This document shows positions 53,836 through 61,814 of a stretch of DNA of 64,000 nucleotides, one piece after another. Within the stretch, counting starts at the first letter, position 1; every line of letters starts with the position of its first letter. The translations under genes and the position numbers were made by a program. This stretch comes from an uncultured Cohaesibacter sp. (GTDB taxonomy: Bacteria; Pseudomonadota; Alphaproteobacteria; Rhizobiales; Cohaesibacteraceae). The DNA is taken from NCBI RefSeq assembly GCF_963666525.1, contig NZ_OY762905.1, positions 3,265,501 to 3,329,500 of the forward strand, written 5' to 3'. The notes under the pieces were generated by a model that was not told where the DNA came from, did not search any database, and was given only the letters and a program-made list of their open reading frames with translations.

Positions 53836-54302
53836 GTCTGAAATTCCAGTCCGAAAGTCATGCAATATGCAAAGAGTATAAAGAGAGCAGACGCTATTCG
53901 TCAGCACCTTGCCAAAAGAAAGCAACCATTTTGCAACAGCGGTCCCAGCGATTGCCGATGGCACGAATTCGAACAGAATCAGGCAGAACCCCATCCTGAA
54001 GCGATCCGCCAGACAAACCTGCGGATGCCGGAGCCCCTTCTGCTCGCAACAACACAAGGAAGTCCGGCAGTTTTGACAGGGGTGTCGGTCGTGTTTTGGG
54101 GGATGCCATCCGGACGGAACGCTGTTGCCGCCTGTATCAGTGGGCCGCAACAGCTTCGCAGCGGCACAGAAAGTTTGCTGTTGATATCTCTTGCGTCGGA
54201 CCGCGTTTCAACCCGATTTGGGCCAAAGACGACGACCTCGGAATGACTTCGCCAGTCACCGGGATGGCGGAATCTGTCGCATGAGGGCCGCATGACCCTT
54301 GC
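53836..54302. other. intergenic region between apaG and phoR
   Basis: 467 bases containing the phoR promoter region. Short open frames exist on both strands (for example plus 53860-54246), but they lack ribosome-binding sites and recognisable protein features. No repeat or RNA was seen. Confidence 0.5.
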
Positions 54303-54701
54303 TCAGTTGATGGTCTTTGTGTTGTCTGGAATGTCCAGGGAGAAGGTCGGAATGATGACTTCGAACGTCGAGCCGTCCTCGGTTTCCATCTCGTAGTGAC
54401 CGGACATGAAGCCGCTGTCGCTGTCCAGCGGACAGCCGGAACTGTATTTGAAGCAATTGCCAGCCACAATGCGCGGGTGCTCGCCCACGACACCGCTGCC
54501 ATGAACTTCCTGAATGCGCCCCTGTGCGTCGATGATGCGCCAGTATCGTGCCTGAAGCTTGATGTCTGCCTGCCCGTGATTGCAGATTTCAACATGATAG
54601 GCCCATACATGTTGTCCTCTGTCCGGGGTCGATTGCTCCGGCTGGTATTCTGGCACAACCATCACTTGAATTGATCCGGTCGTTGCTGTGTATTTCTGCA
54701 C
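54303..54701 (-). CDS. apaG: ApaG family protein
   Basis: 132 residues from a GTG start at 54701 (GAGGA site 4 bases upstream). The ApaG beta-sandwich signature is clear: YTATTGSIQVMVVPEYQPEQS, HVWAYHVEICNHG, ARYWRIIDAQG and SGCPLDSDSGFMSGHYEM. The fold is fibronectin III-like and the function remains unsettled. A longer frame to 54806 adds 35 residues rich in Leu/Phe that are not typical of ApaG. In many Rhizobiales apaG adjoins metZ; here about 5 kb separates them. Confidence 0.92.
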   Translation of the reverse strand: MQKYTATTGSIQVMVVPEYQPEQSTPDRGQHVWAYHVEICNHGQADIKLQARYWRIIDAQGRIQEVHGSGVVGEHPRIVAGNCFKYSSGCPLDSDSGFMSGHYEMETEDGSTFEVIIPTFSLDIPDNTKTIN

Positions 54702-54987
54702 TTGGTCCTCATACTCCGGTGGAACGATGAATGATGCAAAGCCCGATAGTCGGAATAGTCCGAACAAAGAGAGTTTAGGGATCACCAAAACTCGCAATAA
54801 GTTCATGAGAATTGCATAGCAAAGCTCTGGCAGGAATAATATAGCCTATTGAAGCGTATTGGATAGAATATGTGTCAAAGATTGTATTGAATGTTGGGCA
54901 ATCCACAGAGACAACCCATTTGCCAATACTGATTAGGCAGGTACAATAAGTCCGTGCTAGAAGTAAACAGCAGTTTGGGAAGAAGTC

Positions 54988-55629
54988 ATGCTTGATGCTC
55001 AATTGAAAAGGCTTATTGATCCGCCTGTTACCCGTATTGGCAAAATGATTGCCGCGCATGGGGTCGCACCCAACCAGATCACCTGCCTCGGGCTGCTGAT
55101 CGGGTGTGGCGCAGCAGGGGTGATCGCCTATGAGTTGTATTGGCTCGGGCTGGCTCTGATGGTTCTGAGCCGTCTGATGGACGGGCTCGATGGTGCCGTT
55201 GCCCGGGCTGGCCACAAGACGGATCTTGGCGGCTATCTCGATATTGTCTTCGACTTCATCTTCTACGGCCTCATTCCGCTGGCCTTTGCGATTGCCAGAC
55301 CGGAAAACGCCCTGCCGGCTGCGGTTCTGCTGATGGTCTTCTATGCCAACGGTGCCAGCTTTCTGGCCTTTGCCATCATGGCCGAAAAGCGAAAGCTGTC
55401 CACTGGGAGCCACGGCTCCAAGTCGCTCTATTTCACCGGGGGGCTCGCTGAAGCCGGGGAGACCTACGCGGTGTTTGCGCTCTTTTGCCTGTTTCCGGAT
55501 TGGTTCGGCTGGTTTGCCTATGCCTTCGCCGTCATCACTGCCATCACCACCGTCTCGCGGATCCTGCTGGCAAGAGAGCTGTTTGGCGACAAGCCATCTG
55601 TTGTCGATGAGGCGTCGCATGAGGGGTGA
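54988..55629 (+). CDS. CDP-alcohol phosphatidyltransferase family protein
   Basis: 213 residues with about six membrane segments. The catalytic motif DGxxAR...G...D...D is complete as DGLDGAVARAGHKTDLGGYLD, continuing to IVFD, with all aspartates in place. Enzymes of this family transfer a phosphatidyl group from CDP-diacylglycerol to an alcohol in phospholipid synthesis; the acceptor is not evident. It is divergent from apaG. Confidence 0.9.
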   Translation: MLDAQLKRLIDPPVTRIGKMIAAHGVAPNQITCLGLLIGCGAAGVIAYELYWLGLALMVLSRLMDGLDGAVARAGHKTDLGGYLDIVFDFIFYGLIPLAFAIARPENALPAAVLLMVFYANGASFLAFAIMAEKRKLSTGSHGSKSLYFTGGLAEAGETYAVFALFCLFPDWFGWFAYAFAVITAITTVSRILLARELFGDKPSVVDEASHEG

Positions 55630-55681
55630 GGCGCGTTTGAGCGCCTGATGGGCGGCTGGCTATCAAGGCTGGCCTGCCGCC

Positions 55682-56110
55682 TTACGGCAGGATCAGGTGA
55701 CCGTCTTCACCGATGGGGAAAGCACCCCATGCGATTTCCCACACATAGCCGTCCGGGTCGGAAAAATAGCCACTGTAGCCACCCCAGAAGGTGTCGCTGG
55801 CCGCTTTTCTCAGCTGGCCGCCAGCCGCAATGGCCTGTGCCATCACCGTATCGACATCCTGCCGCTCGCGACAATTGTGGGCCAGCGTGATGCCGCAGGT
55901 ACCTGCCTGCGGGATGAAGCTGCCGTCAGGAATCTCCTTGGCCATTTCTTCGAGGGGATAGAGGGCAAACACCGAGCCCCATGTCTTGAAGAAGGCTACC
56001 CCCTGTCCTGGCTCATAGCTTGTCGGCCAGCCAAGACCGTCACGATAGAAGTGAACGGATCGCTCAAGGTTGCTGACACCGAGCGTGATCAGTGAGATCC
56101 GTGGTTCCAT
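55682..56110 (-). CDS. VOC (glyoxalase/bleomycin-resistance) family protein
   Basis: 142 residues with the paired beta-alpha-beta-beta-beta modules: RISLITLGVSNLERSVHFYRD at the start and GYFSDPDGYVWEIAW with the metal-ligand Glu near the end. The substrate is unknown. The start at 56110 follows a GGAG site. It converges with the phosphatidyltransferase gene. Confidence 0.87.
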   Translation of the reverse strand: MEPRISLITLGVSNLERSVHFYRDGLGWPTSYEPGQGVAFFKTWGSVFALYPLEEMAKEIPDGSFIPQAGTCGITLAHNCRERQDVDTVMAQAIAAGGQLRKAASDTFWGGYSGYFSDPDGYVWEIAWGAFPIGEDGHLILP

Positions 56111-56496
56111 GAACTTCTCCAGTCTGTTGCGAGCCCGCCTGCGATGCGCCCGCCCGTGTTGGTGCAGCGGCATTGTCAGCCTCTGTGTTCCTCAAGAATA
56201 TAAAGCCTCTGTCGAAAAATAATTTCCCCATCATCCGACGGATAGCCGAATGAAAGGCAAATGATTGCTGCTGTTGACTGTATGGAAAGAAGGAATTTCT
56301 ACTTTTAAAATGAACTTTAAGATCCTCTTTCTTGCAAAATTCCGGCTGAAAAGCAGAATGGCGGGCAATGCTAACAGTCAAGGAGCCCGATCCCGGCAGG
56401 CCTCTGGCTGCTCACCTCTTGCCGGATCACTCAGACGACCGGAGACCCGTCGGCTGAGTTTGACAGAATGGCTCACACGGAGATACGCATAAAAAA
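56111..56496. other. intergenic region between VOC and rhodanese genes
   Basis: 386 bases between divergent genes. An imperfect hairpin with GATC-CCGGCA and TGCCGG-ATC arms lies at about 56389-56429. A short plus-strand frame at 56265-56492 is not protein-like. No RNA gene was recognised. Confidence 0.45.
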
Positions 56497-57432
56497 ATGA
56501 TTTCACAGACCCTCGTGGCATTCGGGCTGCTGATCACCCCGACCTTTGCCGCCTCCTTTGGTCCGCTGGTTTCCCCCGAGCAGCTCAATGCCGCAGTGGG
56601 CGATGCTGCGCCCTTCATCATCGACATCCGCGCGACCGACAAGGAAGGAGCGAGCCTGTTTGAAAAAGGCCATATCGCCGGTTCGGTCAATGCGCCTTAC
56701 GGGTTGTTTCGCGGTCCTAAGGAAAATCCGGGCCAGCTGGTAACCGAAGACCATCTGGAAAAGGTGCTCGGGGATATTGGCGCAGACAAGAACCGTGCCA
56801 CGGTCGTCGCCTATCAGGGTGCAGATATTTCCGATTTTGGCGCTGCTGCCCGTGTCTACTGGACCCTGAAGACGGCAGGGTTTACCGACATCTCCATCCT
56901 CAATGGCGGTATCGACACCTGGACACAGCAGGGCCTGCCGCTTGAAACCGGTGTGGTTGTCCTCAAACCGACCTCTGTCGATATCAGCTTTTCCGATCGG
57001 TGGCTGGCCAACCGGGACGAAATTCTTAAGATCGTCGGTGGCGAAGAGAAGGCCCGCCTTGTCGATGCCCGTCCGGAAGAATTCTGGAAAGGCGAGAAAA
57101 AACACCCTGCCGCCGCCCGTCCCGGCACCCTGCCGCAGTCCGAATATTTCGTGCATTCCAGCTGGTTCGATAACAAGCCGGTGATCGCCGACGCTGCCAA
57201 GGCCAAGGAAATCGCCGCCAAGGCCGGATTCAAGAATGGCGAAGAGCTGGTCAGCTTCTGCAACACAGGGCACTGGGCCGCGACCAACTGGTTCGCCCTC
57301 TCTGAGCTGGCAGGTCTGGGCAATGTGAAGCTCTATCCTGAATCGATGGTTGGCTATTCAAACGCAGGCCATGAGCTGGCCAACACGCCAGGCCTCTTCA
57401 AGACCCTCATCAAACAGGTAACCGGTGGCTGA
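56497..57432 (+). CDS. exported two-domain rhodanese sulfurtransferase
   Basis: 311 residues. The N-terminus (MISQTLVAFGLLITPTFAAS) looks like a signal peptide, although without the usual basic residues. Two rhodanese domains follow; the first is inactive (AYQGAD at the loop), and the second carries the catalytic Cys255 in SFCNTGHWA. It would move sulfane sulfur in the periplasm. The GGAG site is 14 bases from the ATG, longer than usual. Its last 8 bases overlap the YeeE-type transporter gene, so the two are coupled. Confidence 0.88.
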   Translation: MISQTLVAFGLLITPTFAASFGPLVSPEQLNAAVGDAAPFIIDIRATDKEGASLFEKGHIAGSVNAPYGLFRGPKENPGQLVTEDHLEKVLGDIGADKNRATVVAYQGADISDFGAAARVYWTLKTAGFTDISILNGGIDTWTQQGLPLETGVVVLKPTSVDISFSDRWLANRDEILKIVGGEEKARLVDARPEEFWKGEKKHPAAARPGTLPQSEYFVHSSWFDNKPVIADAAKAKEIAAKAGFKNGEELVSFCNTGHWAATNWFALSELAGLGNVKLYPESMVGYSNAGHELANTPGLFKTLIKQVTGG

Positions 57433-58564
57433 TTCCGTGACTGACATCTCGACAACGCTGGAGGCCCCTGCAAAGGGGTCTCGTCTGTTTGCAAGGGCTG
57501 GCCTCATTGGTCTGACCCTTGTTGCCATTCTGGCCCTCATGGCAGCGGCGGGTGTGCGCTATGGCCTGCTACTGGCCATCGGCGTCGGTTTCGGTCTGAC
57601 GTTGGAAGGCTTGCGCTTCGGCTTCGCCGGTCCGTGGCGGGCGATGATCCTGCGGCGCGAGCCTGCCGGGCTGATCGCTCAGCTTCTGGCCATCGGGCTC
57701 GTTGCCATCGTCGCCTTTCCGCTGTTGTCCGGCGACCATCCAGAACTGATTGGCGCCCATGCCGCCGTTGGCTGGTCCATGGTCGGTGGTGCATTCGTGT
57801 TCGGTGCTGCCATGCAGCTTTTGCTCGGCTGCGGTTCGGGCACGTTGGTCAATGCCGGATCTGGCAATCCGGTCAGCGTGTTAGCCTTGCCCTTCTTTGT
57901 CGTCGGAGCCTTTGCCGGGTCCTATCACCTTCTATGGTGGACGGATCTGGGGCATCTGCCGCTGGTGGTGCTGGAAGGGAGCCGTGGCCTGGTGATCACC
58001 CTGCTGGGGCTGCTGATCGTCGGACTTGGTGCGCTTTCTCTTGCACCACGACAGGCCCGTTTTGTGCCGCGCCGTCTGCTGGTTGCTGCCGTACTGCTGG
58101 CTGCGCTGGCGATAGCCAATTTCGCGGTTGCCGGTCAGCCTTGGGGCGTGGTCTATGGCCTTGGCCTGTGGGCTGCCAAAGGGGCGTCGGCATTGGGAGC
58201 GGATCTGACGGCATCGTCCTACTGGGCAAGCCCGGTGCATCAGGAACGACTGGCCGCCAGTCTGCTCACCGACTACACGTCTCTCACCAATCTCGGCATC
58301 ATTCTCGGGGCCTTCATTGTTGCCGTCTGGCGGTCTGGCCTCAGTACAAGGCTGCCCTCGCTGCCCGCAAGGGCGTGGCTGGCCACTGTCATTGCCGGTT
58401 TCCTGCTTGGCTATTCCTCGCGTCTGGCGCTCGGCTGCAATGTCGGGGCCTTCTTTTCGGGGATTTCCACCGGCAGCCTGCATGGCTGGGTATGGTTTGT
58501 TGCGGCTTTTGCCGGGGCGTGGGTGGGCATACGCCTGCGCAAGCCACTGGGATTGGAGGGATAG
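57425..58564 (+). CDS. YeeE/YedE family sulfur-compound transporter
   Basis: 379 residues with about ten membrane segments. Two glycine-cysteine motifs typical of this family are present: LLLGCGSGTLVNAG (C136) and LALGCNVGAFFSGIS (about C338). In the relative TsuA such cysteines pass thiosulfate across the membrane. The GTG at 57425 overlaps the rhodanese stop; a second GTG at 57437 is possible. Coupling to a periplasmic rhodanese supports a role in sulfur uptake. Confidence 0.88.
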   Translation: MADSVTDISTTLEAPAKGSRLFARAGLIGLTLVAILALMAAAGVRYGLLLAIGVGFGLTLEGLRFGFAGPWRAMILRREPAGLIAQLLAIGLVAIVAFPLLSGDHPELIGAHAAVGWSMVGGAFVFGAAMQLLLGCGSGTLVNAGSGNPVSVLALPFFVVGAFAGSYHLLWWTDLGHLPLVVLEGSRGLVITLLGLLIVGLGALSLAPRQARFVPRRLLVAAVLLAALAIANFAVAGQPWGVVYGLGLWAAKGASALGADLTASSYWASPVHQERLAASLLTDYTSLTNLGIILGAFIVAVWRSGLSTRLPSLPARAWLATVIAGFLLGYSSRLALGCNVGAFFSGISTGSLHGWVWFVAAFAGAWVGIRLRKPLGLEG

Positions 58565-58567
58565 GCG

Positions 58568-58756
58568 ATGACCGGATTTTTCTTGAGCCGGGCCTTCCCC
58601 GCATCAGCAACCCTTTTGGCAGTGGTCGCGCTGCTGGTGTTCGATTTGCAAACCAGCAAGCCGCTCAATCCCTATACAGCACCGGCGGCCATCATGCTTG
58701 GCTCGGACGAGGCAGCCAGCGGAGCCTTCTGCGCGTTGGTGCCGCCCGGCAAATAG
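58568..58756 (+). CDS. small single-pass membrane protein linked to the YeeE gene
   Basis: 62 residues beginning 3 bases after the YeeE stop, with a GGAGGG site 7 bases before the ATG. One membrane segment (ASATLLAVVALLVF) is followed by about 35 polar residues including one Cys (GAFCALVPPGK end). It is too short to classify. Position and ribosome-binding site argue that it is real and co-expressed with the transporter. Confidence 0.55.
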   Translation: MTGFFLSRAFPASATLLAVVALLVFDLQTSKPLNPYTAPAAIMLGSDEAASGAFCALVPPGK

Positions 58757-58864
58757 AAGGGCGTTCCGCACAGGATGTGAAATCAGGTGGAGGGTGGCCC
58801 GGGTGGATGGATTTCTTCTGCCCGGGCCAGACGGCCTGTGTCCTGCGCTTTGGGCCCCTGAGGA

Positions 58865-59323
58865 TCAAGCCTTCTCAGGGGCAACCGAATAGCGGGCGAT
58901 CTGTTCAGGGGAGAGGCGGATGGCCTTCTTGGTCTGCTGGCTGATCGGGTGCCACAGGGTCCTGACGGCGGCAAGCTCCTTGCCGTCCCGCGCGCGCAGA
59001 ATGCTGGTGAAGCGCTCGCACTTGTGGTGCTCATACTGCCCCAGCCATGTCCGCACGATCAGTTCGTCGCCCTCGAAGGCACCTCGCTTGTAGTCGATCT
59101 CGTGGCGGGTGACGACCCAGAACATCAGCTCATGATCGTCTTCATGGGCGATCACATCCCAATGCTCGGTAGCCGCTTCCTGAATCCATCTGAGATAGAT
59201 GGTGTTGTTGACATGGCCGATCATGTCGATGTCGGAGGGCTGCACGACAAGGGGCATGTCGTAGGGAAGAGTGGGGTCTTTTCGCGAGGGAAGTGCTTCA
59301 GCAGGGGTGAGATCTTGGGACAT
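58865..59323 (-). CDS. acyl-CoA thioesterase, 4HBT hotdog family
   Basis: 152 residues. The catalytic-loop stretch VQPSDIDMIGHVNNTIYLRWIQEA has the Asp-containing (D)xDxxGHVNNxxY pattern of 4-hydroxybenzoyl-CoA-thioesterase-like enzymes. These hydrolyse acyl-CoA esters; the substrate is unknown. It follows metZ on the same strand after 126 bases. Confidence 0.88.
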   Translation of the reverse strand: MSQDLTPAEALPSRKDPTLPYDMPLVVQPSDIDMIGHVNNTIYLRWIQEAATEHWDVIAHEDDHELMFWVVTRHEIDYKRGAFEGDELIVRTWLGQYEHHKCERFTSILRARDGKELAAVRTLWHPISQQTKKAIRLSPEQIARYSVAPEKA

Positions 59324-59390
59324 GCGGCTTTGCCTTTCGGACGTGACAGAGCCAGTCTAGACGATCATCAGGCTCCGCTTCAAGGCAGGT

Positions 59391-59422
59391 GCAAGGGGTC
59401 TTCCTCTGCAAAGTCCCCTTGC
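59391..59422 (-). terminator. hairpin downstream of metZ, possible terminator
   Basis: GCAAGGGG (59391-59398) pairs with CCCCTTGC (59415-59422). No T-run follows on the minus strand, so termination is uncertain. It lies about 30 bases after the metZ stop. Confidence 0.35.
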
Positions 59423-59449
59423 TGCCAGAGAGTGTGGATCCGGTTGGGA

Positions 59450-60646
59450 TCAGAGCGTCGCCAGAGCCTGCTCGAAGTCGTCCCACAGGTCCTCGATATC
59501 CTCAAGACCAACAGACAGACGCAGCGTGCCCTGACCGATACCGGCGGCTGCCAGCTGGTCGTCGTTGAGCCGCTGATGGGTGGTCGTGGCCGGATGGGTG
59601 ATCAGGCTCTTGGCGTCACCCAGATTGTTGGAGATCTTGATGACCTTGAGAGCATTTTCCAGCTCGAAGGCCTTCTGCTTGCCACCGGCCACATTGAGCG
59701 CCACCATGGTCGAGCCACCACGCATCTGCTTCTTGCAGACATCGGCCTGCGGGTGGTCATCACGACCAGGATAGAAGATCCTGTCGATGGCCTTGTGCTC
59801 GGCCAGACGGTCGGCGAGGATAGCGGCACTGCGGGTCTGTTCCTTGACGCGTAACGGGAAGGTCTCCAGTCCCTTGAGCATGATCCACGCATTGAACGGC
59901 GACAGCGATGGACCGGTGTGACGATGGATGTCCTTGAATTCCTCTTCGAGGAACTGCTCGGTCGACAACACGACCCCGCCCAGGCAGCGACCCTGACCAT
60001 CGATATGCTTGGTGGCCGAATAGATCACCACGTCGGCTCCGAGGGCCAGCGGACTCTGCCACATGGCAGTCGCGAAGACGTTGTCGACGACCAGCTTGGC
60101 TCCCGCTTCATGGGCAATCTCGGCCACACCGGCAATGTCGATCACCGACAATACGGGGTTGGTCGGGCTTTCGAGGAAACAGGCACGGGTGTTCGGGCGC
60201 ATCGCCGCCTTCCATTCCTCAAGATTGGTGCCATCCACCAGCGTGCATTCGACACCAAAGCGGGGCAGCAGCTCCGAGACGATATAGAGGCAGGAGCCGA
60301 ACAGGGCGCTTGCGGCAACCACATGGTCGCCAGCCCGGACGCATGAAAGCATTGCAGAGGAAACGGCCGCCATGCCGGACGCCGTACCACGCGCGCCTTC
60401 AGCACCTTCCAGCAGCGCCATACGGCTTTCGAACATGGAAACAGTGGGGTTGGCATACCGCGAGTAGACATAGCCCGGCTCTTCGCCGTTGAAGCGGGCT
60501 TCCTGTGCCTCGGCGCTGTCATAGACATACCCCTGCGTCATGAACAGTGCTTCAGAGGTTTCCCCCCACTGTGAACGCATCACGCCGCCATGCACCATCT
60601 GGGTAGCGGGGCGGTAAACGGTTTCGGGTTTCTTGGTCTCAGACAT
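59450..60646 (-). CDS. metZ: O-succinylhomoserine sulfhydrylase
   Basis: 398 residues of the Cys/Met-metabolism PLP family. The PLP lysine is K213 in YSATKHIDGQGR, and GTASGMAAVSSAM and YSRYANPTVSMFE are typical of MetZ. It makes homocysteine from O-succinylhomoserine and sulfide. The start MSETKKPETVYRPAT is usual, with an AGGA site 9 bases upstream. A SAM-II riboswitch, leader ORF and terminator lie 95-215 bases upstream, so SAM is expected to repress it. Confidence 0.95.
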   Translation of the reverse strand: MSETKKPETVYRPATQMVHGGVMRSQWGETSEALFMTQGYVYDSAEAQEARFNGEEPGYVYSRYANPTVSMFESRMALLEGAEGARGTASGMAAVSSAMLSCVRAGDHVVAASALFGSCLYIVSELLPRFGVECTLVDGTNLEEWKAAMRPNTRACFLESPTNPVLSVIDIAGVAEIAHEAGAKLVVDNVFATAMWQSPLALGADVVIYSATKHIDGQGRCLGGVVLSTEQFLEEEFKDIHRHTGPSLSPFNAWIMLKGLETFPLRVKEQTRSAAILADRLAEHKAIDRIFYPGRDDHPQADVCKKQMRGGSTMVALNVAGGKQKAFELENALKVIKISNNLGDAKSLITHPATTTHQRLNDDQLAAAGIGQGTLRLSVGLEDIEDLWDDFEQALATL

Positions 60647-60742
60647 GGCTCAATCCTGTTCTTGACAGGCTCCGTCGGCCTAGCGCGCCAGGGGCGCGAG
60701 AGGGCAGAGCGCTTTTTTCGTTTGGTCAACCGGATTTTGAGC

Positions 60743-60779
60743 AAAATAAAACCCGGCGACACCTTTCAGTATGGCCGGG
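60743..60779 (-). terminator. attenuator terminator in the metZ leader
   Basis: On the minus strand CCCGGC (60774-60779) pairs with GCCGGG (60752-60757) and is followed by TTTTATTTT. It lies just after the SAM-II aptamer and about 100 bases before metZ. Its first arm is inside the 9-codon leader frame, so translation would block it. A second small hairpin CGCGCC/GGCGCG lies at about 60683-60697. Confidence 0.8.
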
Positions 60780-60795
60780 ACAGACAGTTTTTCAT
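60766..60795 (-). CDS. 9-codon leader ORF between SAM-II aptamer and terminator
   Basis: The frame reads MKNCLSRPY then TGA. Its ATG (60793-60795) directly follows the 3' edge of the SAM-II aptamer. AAGG (60802-60805), part of the aptamer's 3' strand, sits 6 bases before it as a ribosome-binding site. Codons 6-7 form the first arm of the downstream terminator. The peptide is too short for any homology call; expression is inferred from layout. Confidence 0.45.
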   Translation of the reverse strand: MKNCLSRPY

Positions 60796-60860
60796 CCCCG
60801 ACCTTTTAGCAACTTTCTTTTACGTGGCGGCAAGCCGGCCGGCTCAAATGACCACAAGTG
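60796..60860 (-). ncRNA. SAM-II riboswitch aptamer
   Basis: On the minus strand the consensus elements appear in order: GTGG (60852-60855) closing with CCAC (60824-60827), the loop CATTTGAGCC, the GGCCGGCTTG region, the A-rich ACGTAAAAGAAAG and the GCTAAAAGG that forms the pseudoknot. This is the classic alphaproteobacterial SAM-II that precedes met genes. SAM binding folds the pseudoknot and hides the ribosome-binding region at its 3' edge. Confidence 0.93.
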
Positions 60861-60866
60861 CGACAT

Positions 60867-60895
60867 TATGTACGCTCAAAGGACGGGTGTGTCAA
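60867..60895 (-). promoter_or_regulatory. sigma70-type promoter of the metZ leader
   Basis: On the minus strand TTGACA (60890-60895) and TACATA (60867-60872) are separated by exactly 17 bases. Transcription would start near 60860, the first base of the SAM-II aptamer. Confidence 0.8.
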
Positions 60896-60934
60896 TCATC
60901 GAAGACGCGCATTCGGGATTGGAGATGCCCCCGC

Positions 60935-61609
60935 CTAGGAGGCGGAGTTGGCGCAATAGGAATGATATGTCTTGATCATTTGGCCCAGCTCGCGAGTGTC
61001 GCCGCTGAGGACAAAGGTGCCCAGCTTGCCCGGCAAGTGGCGCACTTTCTGGTTGGAGGAGCAGCTCTGCGTCATGTCGTAACTGCCCATCTTGTCAAAG
61101 CCGAACTGCTTGATGATGCGCTGTTCGGCGCTTGCTGCGAACTCGTTCCATGCCGCGCCACGCAGCCCGTGCTTTTCGCTCACATAGGTCCAGATGGCCT
61201 GTTTGGCACTCTTCACCTTCTGTTCCATATCCGGTTGGAAGTCGAATTTCAGAAGGCTGTTGCGTGAAGCCTTGCTGGCGTCGAGGCTGGAAAAGGAGAC
61301 GCCGGACGTCTCGCGAATATCCAGCAGGGTTTCCTGAATGCGGATGTCATTGGCGGCGGTGCAGGTTTGCGGCTTTTCATACCGGCTGATGATCTTGCAG
61401 CCGGAGACGCTGATCTGACTGCCATAGACCTTGTGGTCGAGCGATCGCGACAGGGTCTTCTGGATCGTGCTTTCCATCTGCTGAACCTGCTCGGCCGAAA
61501 ACAGTGGCTTGGTTCGGGCAAAGCTTTTGGTTTGCCAGAAGACCATCATGGTCAGCGCGGGAATGATCGCCAGAAATGCGGCGATTGTAACAATGACTTT
61601 GTTTTTCAT
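60935..61609 (-). CDS. membrane-anchored protein of unknown function, paralogue of the next gene
   Basis: 224 residues. One N-terminal membrane segment or signal (VIVTIAAFLAIIPALTMMVF) precedes an exported domain with four cysteines at 71, 83, 183 and 219. The upstream gene has the same length and cysteines at 73, 85, 185 and 221, so spacings 12, 100 and 36 are identical. Shared words are CKI, SAEQ, CSS, a HLP-KLGT-like run and K-YH-x-x-C. I chose the ATG at 61609; a TTG at 61630 is possible. No family is recognised. Confidence 0.7.
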   Translation of the reverse strand: MKNKVIVTIAAFLAIIPALTMMVFWQTKSFARTKPLFSAEQVQQMESTIQKTLSRSLDHKVYGSQISVSGCKIISRYEKPQTCTAANDIRIQETLLDIRETSGVSFSSLDASKASRNSLLKFDFQPDMEQKVKSAKQAIWTYVSEKHGLRGAAWNEFAASAEQRIIKQFGFDKMGSYDMTQSCSSNQKVRHLPGKLGTFVLSGDTRELGQMIKTYHSYCANSAS

Positions 61610-61670
61610 CGGATCAAATATCAGTTTCAATTATGATGCGTTTGCTTTGGTGTTTTTATTTTAGTTACAA

Positions 61671-61685
61671 CCGTTTTAAAAACGG
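61671..61685. repeat. 15-bp palindrome between the two paralogues
   Basis: CCGTTTT and AAAACGG flank a central A in an AT-rich spacer, about 60 bases upstream of the 61609 start. It may be an operator for the second paralogue. Confidence 0.4.
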
Positions 61686-61814
61686 ATAGAGAATTCATTA
61701 AAATTGGACACATCAGCAAAAAACTTCGGAATTCAGAGCACAAATCTGAAAGCCGTGTAGCCGGGCGGCTTGTCTGAGGGGCCGCCGCAGATGGAGATCG
61801 CGCTTCATCGTTGC

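Noticed and set aside
53860-54246. 128-codon plus-strand frame, and overlapping minus-strand frames, between apaG and phoR
   Set aside because: No start signals or recognisable protein; the best minus-strand frame (53979-54293) is Arg/Ser-rich without domain features.
54702-54806. 35-residue N-terminal extension of ApaG
   Set aside because: Leu/Phe-rich residues not typical of ApaG; the GTG at 54701 with GAGGA gives the usual length of about 130.
56265-56492. 75-codon plus-strand frame before the rhodanese gene
   Set aside because: No ribosome-binding site and no protein features; it overlaps the hairpin in the intergenic region.
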